DNA of 43,203 nucleotides from a virus. Positions 1 through 8,404 of the stretch are shown one piece after another (the stretch's first letter is position 1; every line of letters starts with the position of its first letter). Both the position numbers and the translations under genes were made by a program. The notes under the pieces were generated by a model. That model was not told where the DNA came from and did not search any database. It worked only from the letters and a program-made list of their open reading frames with translations. Location of the stretch: positions 1 to 43,203 of IMG/VR virus record IMGVR_UViG_3300017739_000026, one strand, 5' to 3'.

Positions 1-567
1 TTGTCTCCAGCGTCTACAAAAACTCCAGTCTTCTGTTAAGTATCTGCCGTTGCTGTCTATTGTGCAGTTAAAGAAGTCATATTGGTTATCGTTTTCAACA
101 CTGCTTAAACCAATAGCGTCTGTGTACTTTTGTGCGCCTTCTTCAATCATTGCTTGAAACACAACACGTTTTATTAGCATAAAACCAGTACCCAGTGTGC
201 CTACTTCTACTAGATCACCTTCACGTTTACCATTGTCTAGTGTGTTCACAACCATTTTAGGCGGCAGTGTTTTTTGAGGATAGATGCCACCTACTATTTC
301 TTTGTCGTGCGACACGAGTTTGTTAATGTCCTCTGCTCTAAACTGTATGTCAGCATCCACAAACATAAGATGTGTAGCATCACCTGCTAGAAACTTTGCC
401 GCACAACTGTTGCGGGCTCTGTTAACGTTGCTTTCATTGCTCAGTGTATCAAGTTGAAAGTCCAAACCGTTTTGCATTGCAAGTATTGTCCATTGCAAAT
501 AACTGCTAAAACATACCTCTGTGATTTGTCCGCCATAACAAGGCGTCATAAAATGTATTTTGGTCAT
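1..567 (-). CDS. Glycosyltransferase, GT-A type (3' end outside window)
   Basis: I translated 189 codons from the ATG at 567 down to the window edge with no stop, so the C-terminus is missing. The protein starts MTKIHFMTPCYGG and has LMFVDADIQF at about residues 67-76, which contains a DxD-like metal/nucleotide-sugar site typical of GT-A glycosyltransferases. It is followed by IVGGIYP and GTGFMLIKR, as in phage and bacterial family-2-like enzymes. The start codon overlaps the stop of the upstream gene (ATGA at 564-567), implying translational coupling with the protein encoded at 564-1769. Likely cytoplasmic, adding sugars to virion or cell-surface glycans; donor and acceptor cannot be read from the sequence. 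Confidence 0.72.
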   Translation of the reverse strand, partial: MTKIHFMTPCYGGQITEVCFSSYLQWTILAMQNGLDFQLDTLSNESNVNRARNSCAAKFLAGDATHLMFVDADIQFRAEDINKLVSHDKEIVGGIYPQKTLPPKMVVNTLDNGKREGDLVEVGTLGTGFMLIKRVVFQAMIEEGAQKYTDAIGLSSVENDNQYDFFNCTIDSNGRYLTEDWSFCRRWRQ

Positions 568-1769
568 GTGTACTCCAGTTGTCTCAGCAATCCATTAATG
601 CGATTCACTTTAGGTGCAAGAAAATGTTGCTGATTGTGGTGCAGTGCATCGCTGATTATTTGCTGTATGCGTTTATGGTGTTTGTCTGTGAGCGCAGTAA
701 TGTCAAAACTTATTTTAAGCAATGTACTCATGCGCTCTCTATGATCTTGTTCTTTATCGTAGTCTTCTTTAATAACTTCACTGAATGTTTTATAGCCTAG
801 TTTGTGCAACAGTCCTAAACTTCCAGGATTGCCTATTAGTACAAATGGTTGTAAGTTAAGTATAGGCTTAAATGTCTTTTCTGTCAAGAAGATTGTTTCG
901 TTGTCAAAGTGTGTCTCTACCACAAAGTTCCAATATGCATCTTGAAAGTAATCTTGATTTATTAGTTTATGATCATTGTGCTCGTTATCGGATAGTGCAT
1001 CGCAACGAAAAGGCATGTGCATTTCAAATGCTAGTGTATCCGACACAAGAGTGTCATCATAGTCATCCCATAAAGACAAATCATTCAGACCTTTATGGCT
1101 TGTTTCATATTTGTAACCTGTATAGCTAAAATATCCTTGTTTAACCATATCTAGTTGGAATAAAAAACTTGCGTAGATTCTACGCCATAGTTTATCTGCA
1201 CGAATCAAACATGTAAACTTTTTATTTCTATTTTGCATGTTTTGTTTTTTAACAAACTTGTTCTCTAAAATATGCAAATATCTATAGTATAGTTCATCGT
1301 CTGGAAAGTATACGAAAGGTGCAACTTTGTTTAGTTTGTAGTTTGCTGTAACAAACTTTATATTATTCATGTTAATATTGTGCTGTCTACACATACGTTC
1401 TAAACTTGTAGTGATTTCTTCTGCTCTGTCGCCTTCGCTGTAATAGAACAATAGTTTAAAATCACCTTGCTTCAATCTCGCTAAACTATGCACATCCATG
1501 AGTTGAATGTAATCAATCTCTGGATCAAAAAAGTTTATGTTAACGGGGTAATATGCACTGGCTGTGCCTGTTATATAATCGTTTACCAGTGTGCAGTTCT
1601 GTGCGACCTTGTCTAGTTTACAATATTTTAGGAAACGAAACTCGTAACTATACGGAGGCTCGATGCATAAATCCCACCAAGCCTTTGTGTTTGGTTCTAG
1701 TGTTTCGTCTTTAACTAGATTAGGAAGAAAACCATGCTGGTTCTTCCTGTCGAACAGCCATATTATCAT
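564..1769 (-). CDS. Glycosyltransferase-like conserved phage protein
   Basis: 401 residues, no signal peptide or membrane segment. The most telling stretch is near residues 295-330, LTEKTFKPILNLQPFVLIG followed by NPGSLGLLHKLGY. A conserved 'EKxxxP..... PFV..G' block like this resembles the nucleotide-binding C-terminal half of GT-B/fucosyltransferase-like proteins. The N-terminal part is aromatic-rich and not recognised. It is translationally coupled to the GT-A glycosyltransferase downstream, which supports a glycan role. Family membership is an inference from a short motif; a plain conserved phage protein of unknown function is the alternative. Confidence 0.5.
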   Translation of the reverse strand: MIIWLFDRKNQHGFLPNLVKDETLEPNTKAWWDLCIEPPYSYEFRFLKYCKLDKVAQNCTLVNDYITGTASAYYPVNINFFDPEIDYIQLMDVHSLARLKQGDFKLLFYYSEGDRAEEITTSLERMCRQHNINMNNIKFVTANYKLNKVAPFVYFPDDELYYRYLHILENKFVKKQNMQNRNKKFTCLIRADKLWRRIYASFLFQLDMVKQGYFSYTGYKYETSHKGLNDLSLWDDYDDTLVSDTLAFEMHMPFRCDALSDNEHNDHKLINQDYFQDAYWNFVVETHFDNETIFLTEKTFKPILNLQPFVLIGNPGSLGLLHKLGYKTFSEVIKEDYDKEQDHRERMSTLLKISFDITALTDKHHKRIQQIISDALHHNQQHFLAPKVNRINGLLRQLEYT

Positions 1770-1781
1770 TGATACTGGTCC

Positions 1782-2036
1782 TTATTGACCGGTTGCTTCT
1801 ACTTCAAAATCTTCAACGTGCTGAGCAACACTGTCTATTATTGCTTCTACAACACGCTCATCTAAATCTTCTACTACACTAAACTCAATGCTTTCGCCAA
1901 GTTCAGTTTGATAGTATGTGGCATCGTTATCGTCATCTTCCATGCACACAGTTTCACAGAACATATCCACAGCGGCAGCAATAGTTTCCATTTGCTGTTC
2001 ACTTAGACTTGGTGCTGTGAAACGAATATAACTCAT
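1782..2036 (-). CDS. Small acidic protein of unknown function
   Basis: 84 residues, strongly acidic (EDDDND at about 33-38, many Glu/Asp later), soluble, with no family recognised. The start codon shares a base with the stop of the upstream gene (TAATG at 2034-2038), so it is probably co-translated with the virion-like protein at 2036-2410. Position and charge would fit a small structural or assembly protein, but nothing in the sequence shows a function. Confidence 0.55.
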   Translation of the reverse strand: MSYIRFTAPSLSEQQMETIAAAVDMFCETVCMEDDDNDATYYQTELGESIEFSVVEDLDERVVEAIIDSVAQHVEDFEVEATGQ

Positions 2037-2410
2037 TAGTGCGCCATAAAGATGTTGTTTATACTACCGGCAGTAAAATCTTCTACTGCAATGCGAATCC
2101 AAACAAAGTTACCTGTAAAGTTATTCAAGTAACTGTTGGTGATTGCTGTACTGCCGTCGCTGGTTACTACACTTGCAATGTCAACCCAGTCTGTGTTAGC
2201 AGGATCTTTTGCAAGTGTGCCTTGTATTTTTACTGTGCCAATAAGTGAGGTTACACGAGTTTGTACTGTGTGTACTCCGTCACTAAAGCCATAGTAACCA
2301 TCACCTTTTACTTTGTCACCGTTAAATGCTAGACTACTGCCATCATAGTTGCCTGCGCTTGTGCCAAAGGCTGTTGTTACTAGTAATGTGGTGCTGGTTG
2401 TTGCTGGCAT
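2036..2410 (-). CDS. Putative virion structural protein, beta-rich
   Basis: 124 residues, rich in Gly, Ser, Thr and Asn, with alternating beta-strand-like segments and almost no charge clusters. It ends in a strand-turn-strand pattern (FVWIRIAVEDFTAGSINNIF) like the small beta-sandwich decoration or fibre proteins of marine phages. No enzyme motif or signal peptide is seen. It is followed by a 1-base-overlapping acidic gene and preceded by two other small genes. The structural assignment rests on composition and context only. Confidence 0.45.
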   Translation of the reverse strand: MPATTSTTLLVTTAFGTSAGNYDGSSLAFNGDKVKGDGYYGFSDGVHTVQTRVTSLIGTVKIQGTLAKDPANTDWVDIASVVTSDGSTAITNSYLNNFTGNFVWIRIAVEDFTAGSINNIFMAH

Positions 2411-2412
2411 AG

Positions 2413-2577
2413 TTATTCCTGAATAAGTTCTACTACTTTACCTGGTCCTGCTAGTTCGCCAATAACTGCTTCTAACTGTGCAAGAACTTCTGGATCAAGA
2501 GGAGGATTTGCTTCTTGATTGTCTTTAAGTAATTCACTTACTTTAATAACTAACATTTGTTCATTGAGTTTAGCCAT
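2413..2577 (-). CDS. Small unknown protein (54 aa)
   Basis: A 54-codon reading frame that I translated myself, starting MAKLNEQMLVIKVSELLKD and ending GKVVELIQE. It is predicted to be helical with a Pro-rich turn (NPPLDPE), soluble and acidic. It fills exactly the gap between two genes transcribed in the same direction, leaving 2 bases downstream and 9 upstream, the spacing expected of a real gene here. Function unknown. Confidence 0.6.
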   Translation of the reverse strand: MAKLNEQMLVIKVSELLKDNQEANPPLDPEVLAQLEAVIGELAGPGKVVELIQE

Positions 2578-2586
2578 TTTTATTCC

Positions 2587-2961
2587 TTATGCAAAGTTCA
2601 TTGATGCTTTAACAATACAAGCTGCACTTGCAAGGTTAATACTGTCAACGGTACCTAAGCCTTGAATCTTATCTTCAATGTGCTGTGCTAGTGTTTCACT
2701 GTTTGTGCCATCATATGTGTCTGATTCGTTGCCGTGTGCAACCATAAACATCATCACTTGATTTGTTTGTACAAGATCACCTTTTACAAGGATCTCGCAA
2801 CTGTCTGCGATCTGCTCAATCACTTTAGCGATTGTAGACTCTGGCCCTGTCTTAGCATTGACTGCGGCACCAAAATCTACTTCTAAAAATGTGCAAGGTT
2901 TGCCAATAAAAAACTCTAAACCAGTTCCTACTGTTGGATTAACTCTTGTTACGACTGCCAT
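2587..2961 (-). CDS. Conserved phage protein, possible virion component
   Basis: 124 residues, soluble, beginning MAVVTRVNPTVGTG, with no catalytic motif recognised. A ribosome-binding site (AGGAG) lies just upstream of the ATG, and a CATAAATA late-promoter-like box lies about 29 bases upstream. Its neighbours are small virion-like genes, so a late structural role is plausible but inferred. Confidence 0.5.
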   Translation of the reverse strand: MAVVTRVNPTVGTGLEFFIGKPCTFLEVDFGAAVNAKTGPESTIAKVIEQIADSCEILVKGDLVQTNQVMMFMVAHGNESDTYDGTNSETLAQHIEDKIQGLGTVDSINLASAACIVKASMNFA

Positions 2962-2989
2962 TTGTTAGTCTCCTAAATAATATATAGTA

Positions 2990-2997
2990 TATTTATG
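2990..2997 (-). promoter_or_regulatory. Late-promoter-like box CATAAATA
   Basis: On the minus strand this reads CATAAATA, one base off the T4 late -10 box TATAAATA and one off the GATAAATA box found upstream of the tail genes here. It lies 29 bases before the ATG at 2961 and overlaps the end of the preceding gene. It is a single 8-base match in AT-rich DNA, so chance occurrence is possible. Confidence 0.35.
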
Positions 2998-3268
2998 CCA
3001 ACTCTGCTTTAGACTTACGTCCACGTTTCTTTTGTTCCTTGTAAGACCCGTCTGGTTTAATGTTGTATGCTTTTGCAAAACGCACAGGTTCCATTCCTTC
3101 AATGTCAACAATAGCTGCTGCTGGCATGTCTGCACTGTAATATACATCCTTTTTAATCACTGTAGGTGTTCCACCTAGTCCTACTGTTTTTACATTAGCA
3201 TAGACCACAGTATTTTCATTTACTAGATTACGTTCTACCAGCGTCTTAAGTAGTGCTTCAGTCATCAT
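2993..3268 (-). CDS. Unknown protein with basic C-terminal tail
   Basis: 91 residues. The N-terminal 70 form an unrecognised mixed alpha/beta segment. The C-terminus is strongly basic (EQKKRGRKSKAELA), resembling a nucleic-acid-binding tail. The ATG overlaps the 3' end of the 227-residue gene upstream by 11 bases, consistent with co-translation. Function unknown; DNA or RNA binding through the tail is an inference. Confidence 0.5.
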   Translation of the reverse strand: MMTEALLKTLVERNLVNENTVVYANVKTVGLGGTPTVIKKDVYYSADMPAAAIVDIEGMEPVRFAKAYNIKPDGSYKEQKKRGRKSKAELA

Positions 3269-3941
3269 TTTTTTTATCTTCCTTGATTTTATATTCGATT
3301 GTTTTCTTCATTTTTGACCCAAGTTTAAAACGGACAAGTTGTAGCATTTTATCATCTTCAACATATCCAATAGCTTGACCGTTCCACGGTCCCCATTTTT
3401 TCAGCCATGTGTTATCTGGCAAACGAATACGACCTTCATATTGCTTTGCCCAAGTTACCCAGTCGGAATATTCTTCACCGCTCATCCATTCGCCTAGCAG
3501 CTGGTAACGGTATTTGCCATGCGGAAGTCGCTTTTTTCTGTAGCGCACATCCTTTTCAAAATCTGCTGTACAATACCATATGCCTACTAGTTGTAATGCT
3601 TGGTCATGTTTCTCACAAAGGTCATTGAACCCGCTAGCAAATTTGATAACTTTTTCTAGATTTTTTGGTTCGTTTGTATAATAGTATAAACTACACTGCT
3701 CTCTGCGTGTCCTGTCACCCTGTGACTTTGCAAAATTACGGATACTGCCAACAAAACTTATAGCATTGTCACTGTCAACTTTGTAACCCCAAGTGTCTAC
3801 TGTAGGTACACGGAGTATTTCTGGAAAGGCATATTTGTATACATATACTTCAAAACGATATAGATATTTGTTATGAAACAAACGATCATTTTCATGCAGT
3901 TGCAGGTTGTACTTCTCTGCTAACTTCGTCAGTGCTTCCAT
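3258..3941 (-). CDS. Unknown phage protein (227 aa)
   Basis: 227 residues, rich in Tyr, Trp and Lys, with a basic C-terminus (KMKKTIEYKIKEDKKNDD). No family is recognised and there are no membrane segments or signal peptide. The start overlaps the end of clpA by 50 bases. I kept it because no other in-frame Met occurs until far downstream. It lies last in the dnaJ-clpA transcription order, so it may be co-expressed with the chaperones. Confidence 0.5.
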   Translation of the reverse strand: MEALTKLAEKYNLQLHENDRLFHNKYLYRFEVYVYKYAFPEILRVPTVDTWGYKVDSDNAISFVGSIRNFAKSQGDRTRREQCSLYYYTNEPKNLEKVIKFASGFNDLCEKHDQALQLVGIWYCTADFEKDVRYRKKRLPHGKYRYQLLGEWMSGEEYSDWVTWAKQYEGRIRLPDNTWLKKWGPWNGQAIGYVEDDKMLQLVRFKLGSKMKKTIEYKIKEDKKNDD

Positions 3942-6159
3942 CTAAATACCTAAACTTTATTAATATATTGTTATCTACATTTCTTACTTTTATTTTACAG
4001 CCATTAGCGTTCTTGTCAACCAGTTTTTTAGCAATAGGCATACGCAACAGTTTGTCAACTGTTCTTGCCATTGGTCTGGCACCCATGCGTTCATCGTAGC
4101 CTTCAGCAAGCAATAAGTCAATGCTAGGCTCGTCAACGTTGACGAGAACACCTTTTTCATTGAGTTGCTTTTGCAGGTCTTTGATAAACTTCATACAGAC
4201 TTTACGTTTAGCAATCTCATCTAATGCACTAAACTTACAAACTGTGTCAATACGATTGCGAAACTCTGGAGCAAAGAACTTTTTGAAAGCATCGTCTATA
4301 GCCTCATCGTGGTGTTCTTGATTACCAAATCCAATCACACGCTTTTCTGCATCTGCTGCACCTAGATTAGTTGTAAGAATAACAAAACAGTTCCTAGCAT
4401 CTGCACGTTTGCCATTTGATCCTGTTACAAAGCCTTCATCCATTAACTGCAACAGTACATTGGCTACATCTGGGTGTGCTTTTTCAATCTCATCAAATAG
4501 TATTACTGCATGTGGATTGCGTTCAATATCTCTGATCAGCATGCCGCCACTTAGATTGTTATCCTCGTACCCTACATAGCCTGGAGGTGCACCGATAAAA
4601 CGTGCTACTGTATGTCGTTCTTGATACTCGCTCATATCATAGCGCAACAGTTTCATGCTGTTTGCATCTGCTAGTTGTTTTGCAAGTTCTGTTTTACCTG
4701 TACCAGTTGGGCCTGTAAACACAAATACACCCAGTGTCTTGTCGCTGAGATTAAGTCCCGCTTTGGCAACCCAAACTTTATCAAGCACTGCATCAACTGC
4801 GGTATCTTGACCGTACACTTTGCTCTTAATGCGGTCTTCCACTTGTTGAGGAACGATTTTATGTTCTTTATCGTTGTCTAGTTGACTTACAGGAATCTTT
4901 GCGTACTTGCTGACTTCCTCTAGAATATTTTGTTTGCTAATGTGCGCACCTGTTACTCCCATTCTGCGTTGTTTAGCAGCCGCACTGTCAATCATATCAA
5001 ATGCTTTGTCAGGCAGTCTCTTGTCTGTTAGATATCTAACACTAAGGTCTACTGCACTGTGTACAGCGTCAGTGCCAATAGTGCAAGCATGATGTGCTTC
5101 ATAATATTTCTTGCTGTTCTCAAGTATTTCTTTTGCTAGTTGTGGTGTAGGTTCTGTGACGGTTACATGATAGAAACGGCGCATCAGCGCACGGTCTTTT
5201 TCAAAACTACTGTTGTATTCTTCCCAGGTAGTGCTTGCAATAACCTTGAGTTTGCCTCTGCCCAAGTAAGGCTTTAGCATGTTAGCAAAGTCTGTGCCGC
5301 CATTAGCACCGCCGCCTGCTCCTTTAAGAGTGTGTGCTTCGTCAATAAAAAGTATGCACTTTTGTTTTGCAATCAGTGCATCCAGTACTTCTTTCACACG
5401 TTCTTCGAACTGTCCACGATACTGTGTGCCTGCAAGCATAGTCCCTACATCTAGATTGAAAACAGTATGGTCTTGTAAATATGCGGGTACTTGTTTGTTT
5501 ACTATCTTTACAGCAAGTCCTTCTGCAACTGCTGTTTTACCAACGCCGGGATCACCTACCATAAGCACATTACTTTTGTTACGTCTAGCAAATGTTTGAG
5601 TAATCTCATCTATAATATCGTCTCTGCCAATCACAGGATCTAGTTTTCCTGCTTCGGCTTGCTCTGTTAAATCTTCACAATATTCGTTGATAACACCTTC
5701 GTAGTATTGTTCTTTTTGATTTGCAACCGCTGCATGTTTGTTGTTGCTCTTAATAAAGTTTACAAAGTCATCCTTGTTGACACTGTACTTCATTAGGAAA
5801 TAACTACTGTGACTATTGTTTTCACTCATTATACTAATGAATACGTCTAACAATGTTACGGTTTCTCTGCCACTAAAAAGCACACTAGTCAGCGCACGAT
5901 TAAACACACGCTCTAAACTTTGTGTTTTTGTTTGTGGTAGGCTTTGCTTTACTTTTGCGTAACTATCAACAATATGGCTTTCTAAATCATCTACTAGTTC
6001 GTCTAGTTGTACACCAAAGTCTCTTAACATAACAGCAAAGTCGGCATTTATTAGTATAGCCAATAGCATATGTTCAGTACTGATGTACCTGTGTCCGTAT
6101 TTGTTTGCAATATTAGTTGCAGTTTCTAAACACTTATCAACTTCTTTAGCGGTTCTCAT
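3892..6159 (-). CDS. clpA: ClpA-like AAA+ unfoldase
   Basis: 755 residues, full length for ClpA (about 750). A Clp N-domain occupies about 1-140. The first AAA+ module has Walker A GDPGVGKT at 202-209 and Walker B ILFIDEA at 269-275. The second has Walker A GPTGTGKT at 483-490, Walker B VILFDE at 552-557 and sensor-2 GARP at 693-696. There is no ClpB-type middle domain. IGF at 609-611, just before the conserved PEFRNRID, sits where ClpA carries its IGL ClpP-docking loop, so the protein could feed substrates to host ClpP. No clpP is in the window. It overlaps dnaJ by 14 bases and shares its promoter. Likely cytoplasmic ATP-driven unfolding of host or phage proteins; the targets are unknown. 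Confidence 0.93.
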   Translation of the reverse strand: MRTAKEVDKCLETATNIANKYGHRYISTEHMLLAILINADFAVMLRDFGVQLDELVDDLESHIVDSYAKVKQSLPQTKTQSLERVFNRALTSVLFSGRETVTLLDVFISIMSENNSHSSYFLMKYSVNKDDFVNFIKSNNKHAAVANQKEQYYEGVINEYCEDLTEQAEAGKLDPVIGRDDIIDEITQTFARRNKSNVLMVGDPGVGKTAVAEGLAVKIVNKQVPAYLQDHTVFNLDVGTMLAGTQYRGQFEERVKEVLDALIAKQKCILFIDEAHTLKGAGGGANGGTDFANMLKPYLGRGKLKVIASTTWEEYNSSFEKDRALMRRFYHVTVTEPTPQLAKEILENSKKYYEAHHACTIGTDAVHSAVDLSVRYLTDKRLPDKAFDMIDSAAAKQRRMGVTGAHISKQNILEEVSKYAKIPVSQLDNDKEHKIVPQQVEDRIKSKVYGQDTAVDAVLDKVWVAKAGLNLSDKTLGVFVFTGPTGTGKTELAKQLADANSMKLLRYDMSEYQERHTVARFIGAPPGYVGYEDNNLSGGMLIRDIERNPHAVILFDEIEKAHPDVANVLLQLMDEGFVTGSNGKRADARNCFVILTTNLGAADAEKRVIGFGNQEHHDEAIDDAFKKFFAPEFRNRIDTVCKFSALDEIAKRKVCMKFIKDLQKQLNEKGVLVNVDEPSIDLLLAEGYDERMGARPMARTVDKLLRMPIAKKLVDKNANGCKIKVRNVDNNILIKFRYLDGSTDEVSREVQPATA

Positions 6160-6973
6160 TATCGTCCCTTAGTTTTGTACATATATTTAACTGTTGTTCA
6201 GACAGGTTTTCAGGTATTTTTACTAACAACTGCACAAGCAAATCGCCTCGTGCTGCTTGTTTAGTGTAAAGTCCGTGATGTGGTATTCGTAGTGTGGCAC
6301 CATATTGTGTGCCAGCGGGTATGGTGAGATTTATTAGTTTTTGTTCTAGTGTCTTAACTTGAACTACTGTACCTATTATAGCATCCCACACACTGATTGT
6401 CAAGTGTTGTTTTAAGTTGTATTCTTCTCTGTAAAACACGTCATGGTCAAGTACATTAACAGTAACAGTAAGATCCCCCGGAGGTATATCTGTTCTTGCT
6501 TTGTCTCCTAGCCCACTATACTTAATCTTTGTGCCTGTGTTAACACTAGCAGGTATTTTTAGCTCTACTAAATGTCTGCTACCGTCTGTGTGTTTGATAC
6601 TTACAGTTTTATATTGCTCATGCAATATTTCTTCTAGTGTGAGATCAACTGTTATTCCAAGATTTTTATTTTGCTTTTTACGATGGTATTCACGCTTACT
6701 AGGATGAAACCCTGCACCACCAAACACTGTAAACATATCATCAAACACACTGTCCATGTTGCCAGTGTTTACATGTATACGAGTTCTGCGATGGTCAAAT
6801 GCCGCACGTTTATGCGGATCTTTAAGCACATCATATGCTTCACTTATTTCATGAAAGCGTTGTTCATCGCCGCCTCTGTCAGGATGATAATCCATTGCAA
6901 GGCGCCTGTATGCTTTTGTTATTTCTTGCGGACTGCAGGTAGGTTCTAGTCCTAGTATATCATAGTAGTTCAT
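6146..6973 (-). CDS. dnaJ: DnaJ/CbpA-type J-domain co-chaperone
   Basis: 275 residues. The J domain covers residues 1-65 with HPD at 30-32. A short linker (about 66-100) contains some Gly/Phe but no long G/F region. Two C-terminal substrate-binding beta domains follow (about 105-260; LTLEEILHE and PAGTQYGATLRI are typical). There are no CxxCxGxG zinc repeats, so it is a type B (CbpA-like) J protein. It would stimulate host DnaK. Short T4-like phage J proteins usually have only the J domain, so a nearly complete CbpA form is notable. A TTTACA/TATAAT promoter precedes it, and it overlaps clpA, so the two form a chaperone operon. Confidence 0.92.
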   Translation of the reverse strand: MNYYDILGLEPTCSPQEITKAYRRLAMDYHPDRGGDEQRFHEISEAYDVLKDPHKRAAFDHRRTRIHVNTGNMDSVFDDMFTVFGGAGFHPSKREYHRKKQNKNLGITVDLTLEEILHEQYKTVSIKHTDGSRHLVELKIPASVNTGTKIKYSGLGDKARTDIPPGDLTVTVNVLDHDVFYREEYNLKQHLTISVWDAIIGTVVQVKTLEQKLINLTIPAGTQYGATLRIPHHGLYTKQAARGDLLVQLLVKIPENLSEQQLNICTKLRDDNENR

Positions 6974-6979
6974 TATAGT

Positions 6980-7008
6980 ATTATATATGACTAGGACTAG
7001 GTTGTAAA
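6980..7008 (-). promoter_or_regulatory. Sigma70-like promoter of dnaJ-clpA
   Basis: On the minus strand TTTACA (7003-7008) and TATAAT (6980-6985) are separated by 17 bases: 5/6 and 6/6 matches to the consensus. The -10 ends only 7 bases before the dnaJ ATG, so the transcript would have a very short or absent leader. It lies in the 36-base gap between two genes. Confidence 0.55.
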
Positions 7009-7009
7009 G

Positions 7010-7342
7010 TTATTTCTTTTTGTCTGCGTAAGCGTTTGCGCCAAAATATGCGGCAACTAAACCAGCGATTGCAACAAAGTAAGTAGGAGCAATATCTCCG
7101 ATAATACTTGCTGCTTTCTCTTGTCCCAGTAAACTTGTTAAAAGTATTAATGCAGGATAAAGCAACATACCACCTAGTGCAAACCAAGTCATTGTACGCA
7201 TTGCATCTCTACGAGCATCTGCATCTTCTAGTTCTTTACGTTTAAACTCCATGTACAGTGCATGTTCTTCATTAGTGACTTTACCATCACCGTTAGTATC
7301 TGCAGGGTGATATCCTGCGGCTTTGATTTCTTCCTCAGCCAT
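7010..7342 (-). CDS. EF-hand membrane protein, lysis-cassette candidate holin
   Basis: 110 residues. An EF-hand loop, DTNGDGKVTNEE at 15-26, is followed by a charged helix (about 27-48) and two hydrophobic segments (about 51-69 and 83-102), ending in a basic tail (DKKK). This EF-hand plus two-TM arrangement is, to my knowledge, shared with proteins of marine T4-like phages. It is encoded in the lysis region next to another small membrane protein. Ca2+ binding through the Asp/Asn ligands is expected from the motif. A holin or holin-regulator role is inferred from topology and position. Confidence 0.6.
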   Translation of the reverse strand: MAEEEIKAAGYHPADTNGDGKVTNEEHALYMEFKRKELEDADARRDAMRTMTWFALGGMLLYPALILLTSLLGQEKAASIIGDIAPTYFVAIAGLVAAYFGANAYADKKK

Positions 7343-7623
7343 TATTTTCTCTCCTCAAGGTCTTTGATTCTTGCTTCAAGCTCATCAATCTTGCTTGTTA
7401 TTTTTGGATATTTTACACGCCAAGCATTGGGATCGTTTTGCAACCAAGTCCAGCCCCAGCGAGTTACCAAATACTCTAGTGTATGGTCAAACTTGCTAAC
7501 TGCCCAGATTGCCATTCGTGTTTCTTTAAACCAGAATAAAAATGCCGCTCCAAACAATGAACCTGCTATTGCTGTGTAAATCCAGAGACGGTCAGCTGCC
7601 ATCCTTTCGATCATTTCCCACAT
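7342..7623 (-). CDS. Small membrane protein with C-terminal coiled coil
   Basis: 93 residues from the ATG at 7623. I chose this start over one 51 bases upstream because GGAGGAG lies 8-10 bases before it. It has one hydrophobic segment (about 14-31, WIYTAIAGSLFGAAFLFWF) and a C-terminal heptad-like helix (SKIDELEARIKDLEERK). It overlaps the FkbM gene by 32 bases and shares a base with the start of the EF-hand gene (TAATG). Likely an inner-membrane protein of the lysis cassette; a holin/antiholin role is conceivable but not shown. Confidence 0.6.
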   Translation of the reverse strand: MWEMIERMAADRLWIYTAIAGSLFGAAFLFWFKETRMAIWAVSKFDHTLEYLVTRWGWTWLQNDPNAWRVKYPKITSKIDELEARIKDLEERK

Positions 7624-8404
7624 TTTGGCTTCTCCTCCAAACCATTCTTTCAACAGTGTCATCTCTTTCAACAACTGCTTGTAGTGTTGTATTTAACTGA
7701 GTTACGCTGCAAAGCCAGTTTATAACTCCGTGTTGATTGCCAAATACATTTACTTGATTGTTTTTATTATTGTTTGCGTTGTATGTACTTACAGGCATCC
7801 AATACATGTAGTAGTTAAAACTCTTTAAGTAGTCATATATCCTACTATATTTTGTAGGATCTTGCATTTCAATCAATAAGTGGGGTTTTTTATCTGCAAG
7901 TGTGCCACGCATACCATACAGTACTTGTAGTTCCATACCTTCTACGTCTATTTTAACAAAGTCTACTCGAGGCAATCCTAGCATATCCAGCGGGGCAGTT
8001 TTTACATCTGTGCCACTTGTTAGTGTAGTTTTACCATAATCAAATGCAGTGCCTGTATCGCCCATTTGATCGCTGAGAGCAAGTCTAGTTGTGGTTACAT
8101 TGTTACAAGCACACATACTACAGTTTTTGACAAGCACGTCGAAGTTATCTCCGTCAGGCTCTAATGCTATAACACGATTGACATATGGAGCAATACCTAC
8201 TGTGTGTACACCAATATTTGCGCCTACATCTACAACCCAACTATCCTGTGTACACAGACTTTTTATTGCTTCAACTTCTAAATGACAGTATTCGCCATAC
8301 AGTTCAAGACTACGTCCTATACTAGGATCGTCTTCTATATATAGCATGTTACCGTAACGAGTGTTAGTTTGTTTTAGAGTTTTCTTTGTTGTCTGATGCC
8401 GCAT
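7592..8404 (-). CDS. FkbM-family SAM methyltransferase
   Basis: 270 residues from the first ATG; a second ATG at 8347 gives 251. The SAM-binding motif VVDVGANIGVHTVG is at about 57-70, with IALEPDG at about 79-85 and FVKIDVEGMEL at about 149-159, the hallmark sequence of the FkbM family. These enzymes O-methylate sugars or other hydroxyls, often in glycan or antibiotic pathways. Here it is embedded in the lysis cassette, overlapping the o-spanin gene and a membrane-protein gene, an unusual place for a tailoring enzyme. The substrate is unknown; a phage or cell-surface glycan is the best guess. Confidence 0.85.
   Translation of the reverse strand: MRHQTTKKTLKQTNTRYGNMLYIEDDPSIGRSLELYGEYCHLEVEAIKSLCTQDSWVVDVGANIGVHTVGIAPYVNRVIALEPDGDNFDVLVKNCSMCACNNVTTTRLALSDQMGDTGTAFDYGKTTLTSGTDVKTAPLDMLGLPRVDFVKIDVEGMELQVLYGMRGTLADKKPHLLIEMQDPTKYSRIYDYLKSFNYYMYWMPVSTYNANNNKNNQVNVFGNQHGVINWLCSVTQLNTTLQAVVERDDTVERMVWRRSQNVGNDRKDGS

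Noticed and set aside
5279-5599. Plus-strand open frames opposite clpA and other genes
   Set aside because: They mirror the antisense of strongly recognised genes, have no ribosome-binding sites or motifs, and are rich in Ser/Leu/Cys as expected of antisense frames.
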